Part shown: piece by piece, positions 63,832 through 64,000 of the stretch
How positions within the stretch are numbered: the first letter of the stretch is position 1
How the letters are laid out: each line of letters begins with the position of its first letter
Translations under genes and position numbers: made by a program
The notes under the pieces: model-generated
What the model saw: the letters and a program-made list of their open reading frames with translations, nothing else
Database searches by the model: none
What the model was told of the DNA's origin: nothing
Assembly (NCBI GenBank): GCA_965153355.1
Contig: OZ231127.1
Span: forward strand, 74,648,001 to 74,712,000
Length of the DNA stretch: 64,000 bases
Direction of reading: 5' to 3'
Source: Flaccisagitta enflata
Taxonomy: Eukaryota; Chaetognatha; Sagittoidea; Aphragmophora

Positions 63832-64000
63832 CTGTTAAAAAGAAAAAAACATAAATATATCTATTTTACATGAAAATTAACATGGAAATAAAATGTTTAC
63901 ACATTAGTTTAACTTTTTAGACTCATATACTCATTGTCATGCTTTGTTTCGCATTTTATGCATCCTTCTAACCTGATAATCTGTGAGTCTTACGTTGTAT

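Overview
The window is animal nuclear DNA. One gene on the minus strand is cut into at least 16 exons with ordinary GT-AG introns and spread over about 40 kb. Between the exons lie long dinucleotide and trinucleotide microsatellites, many palindromic transposon remnants, minisatellites and one large Ty3/Gypsy-type retroelement. The microsatellite load and short elements with tandem-repeat cores recall marine invertebrates such as molluscs, but the clade is inference; only 'metazoan' is well supported.

Layout. 1-949 is unassigned sequence next to the retroelement. 949-8893 (minus strand) is the Ty3/Gypsy-like element: a 1911-residue pol ORF (protease, RT, RNase H, integrase, long proline-rich tail), a 457-residue gag-like ORF, then two small upstream ORFs that look like a second, degenerate RNase H domain and a gag-like start. 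No LTR pair could be found. 8.9-23.5 kb has no gene. It holds fold-back elements, minisatellites, telomere-like repeats and very long (AC)n, (CT)n and (TTG)n runs.

23.6-63.8 kb (minus strand) is a 5'-incomplete gene of the HSPA12 branch of the HSP70 superfamily. I could join 16 exons (63779-63831 down to 23986-24081) without breaking reading frame or intron phase. They give 702 residues up to a stop codon: an acidic N-terminal part, then the complete actin-like ATPase fold with both phosphate-binding motifs and the adenosine motif. The first coding exon lies beyond 64000.

The most striking pattern is in this gene. In five of the 16 exons (59965, 53585, 33140, 32782 and 27159) the last bases of the exon, together with the 5' splice site, have been tandemly copied into the following intron, from two or three copies up to nearly 30. 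Three further introns (before exons at 44674, 39699 and 25439) end in a pure (CT)n microsatellite that itself forms the polypyrimidine tract, and a fourth (33966) ends in an impure one.

The introns also hold well-bounded non-autonomous DNA transposons: Tc1/mariner-type with TA duplications, one hAT-type with an 8-bp duplication, and one 2.8-kb element with a TTA duplication. Two short repeat families recur: one beginning near GGCCGGATACACGGC and ending in a hairpin, the other with inverted ends GGGCAGCGGCCCC that each enclose a different minisatellite.
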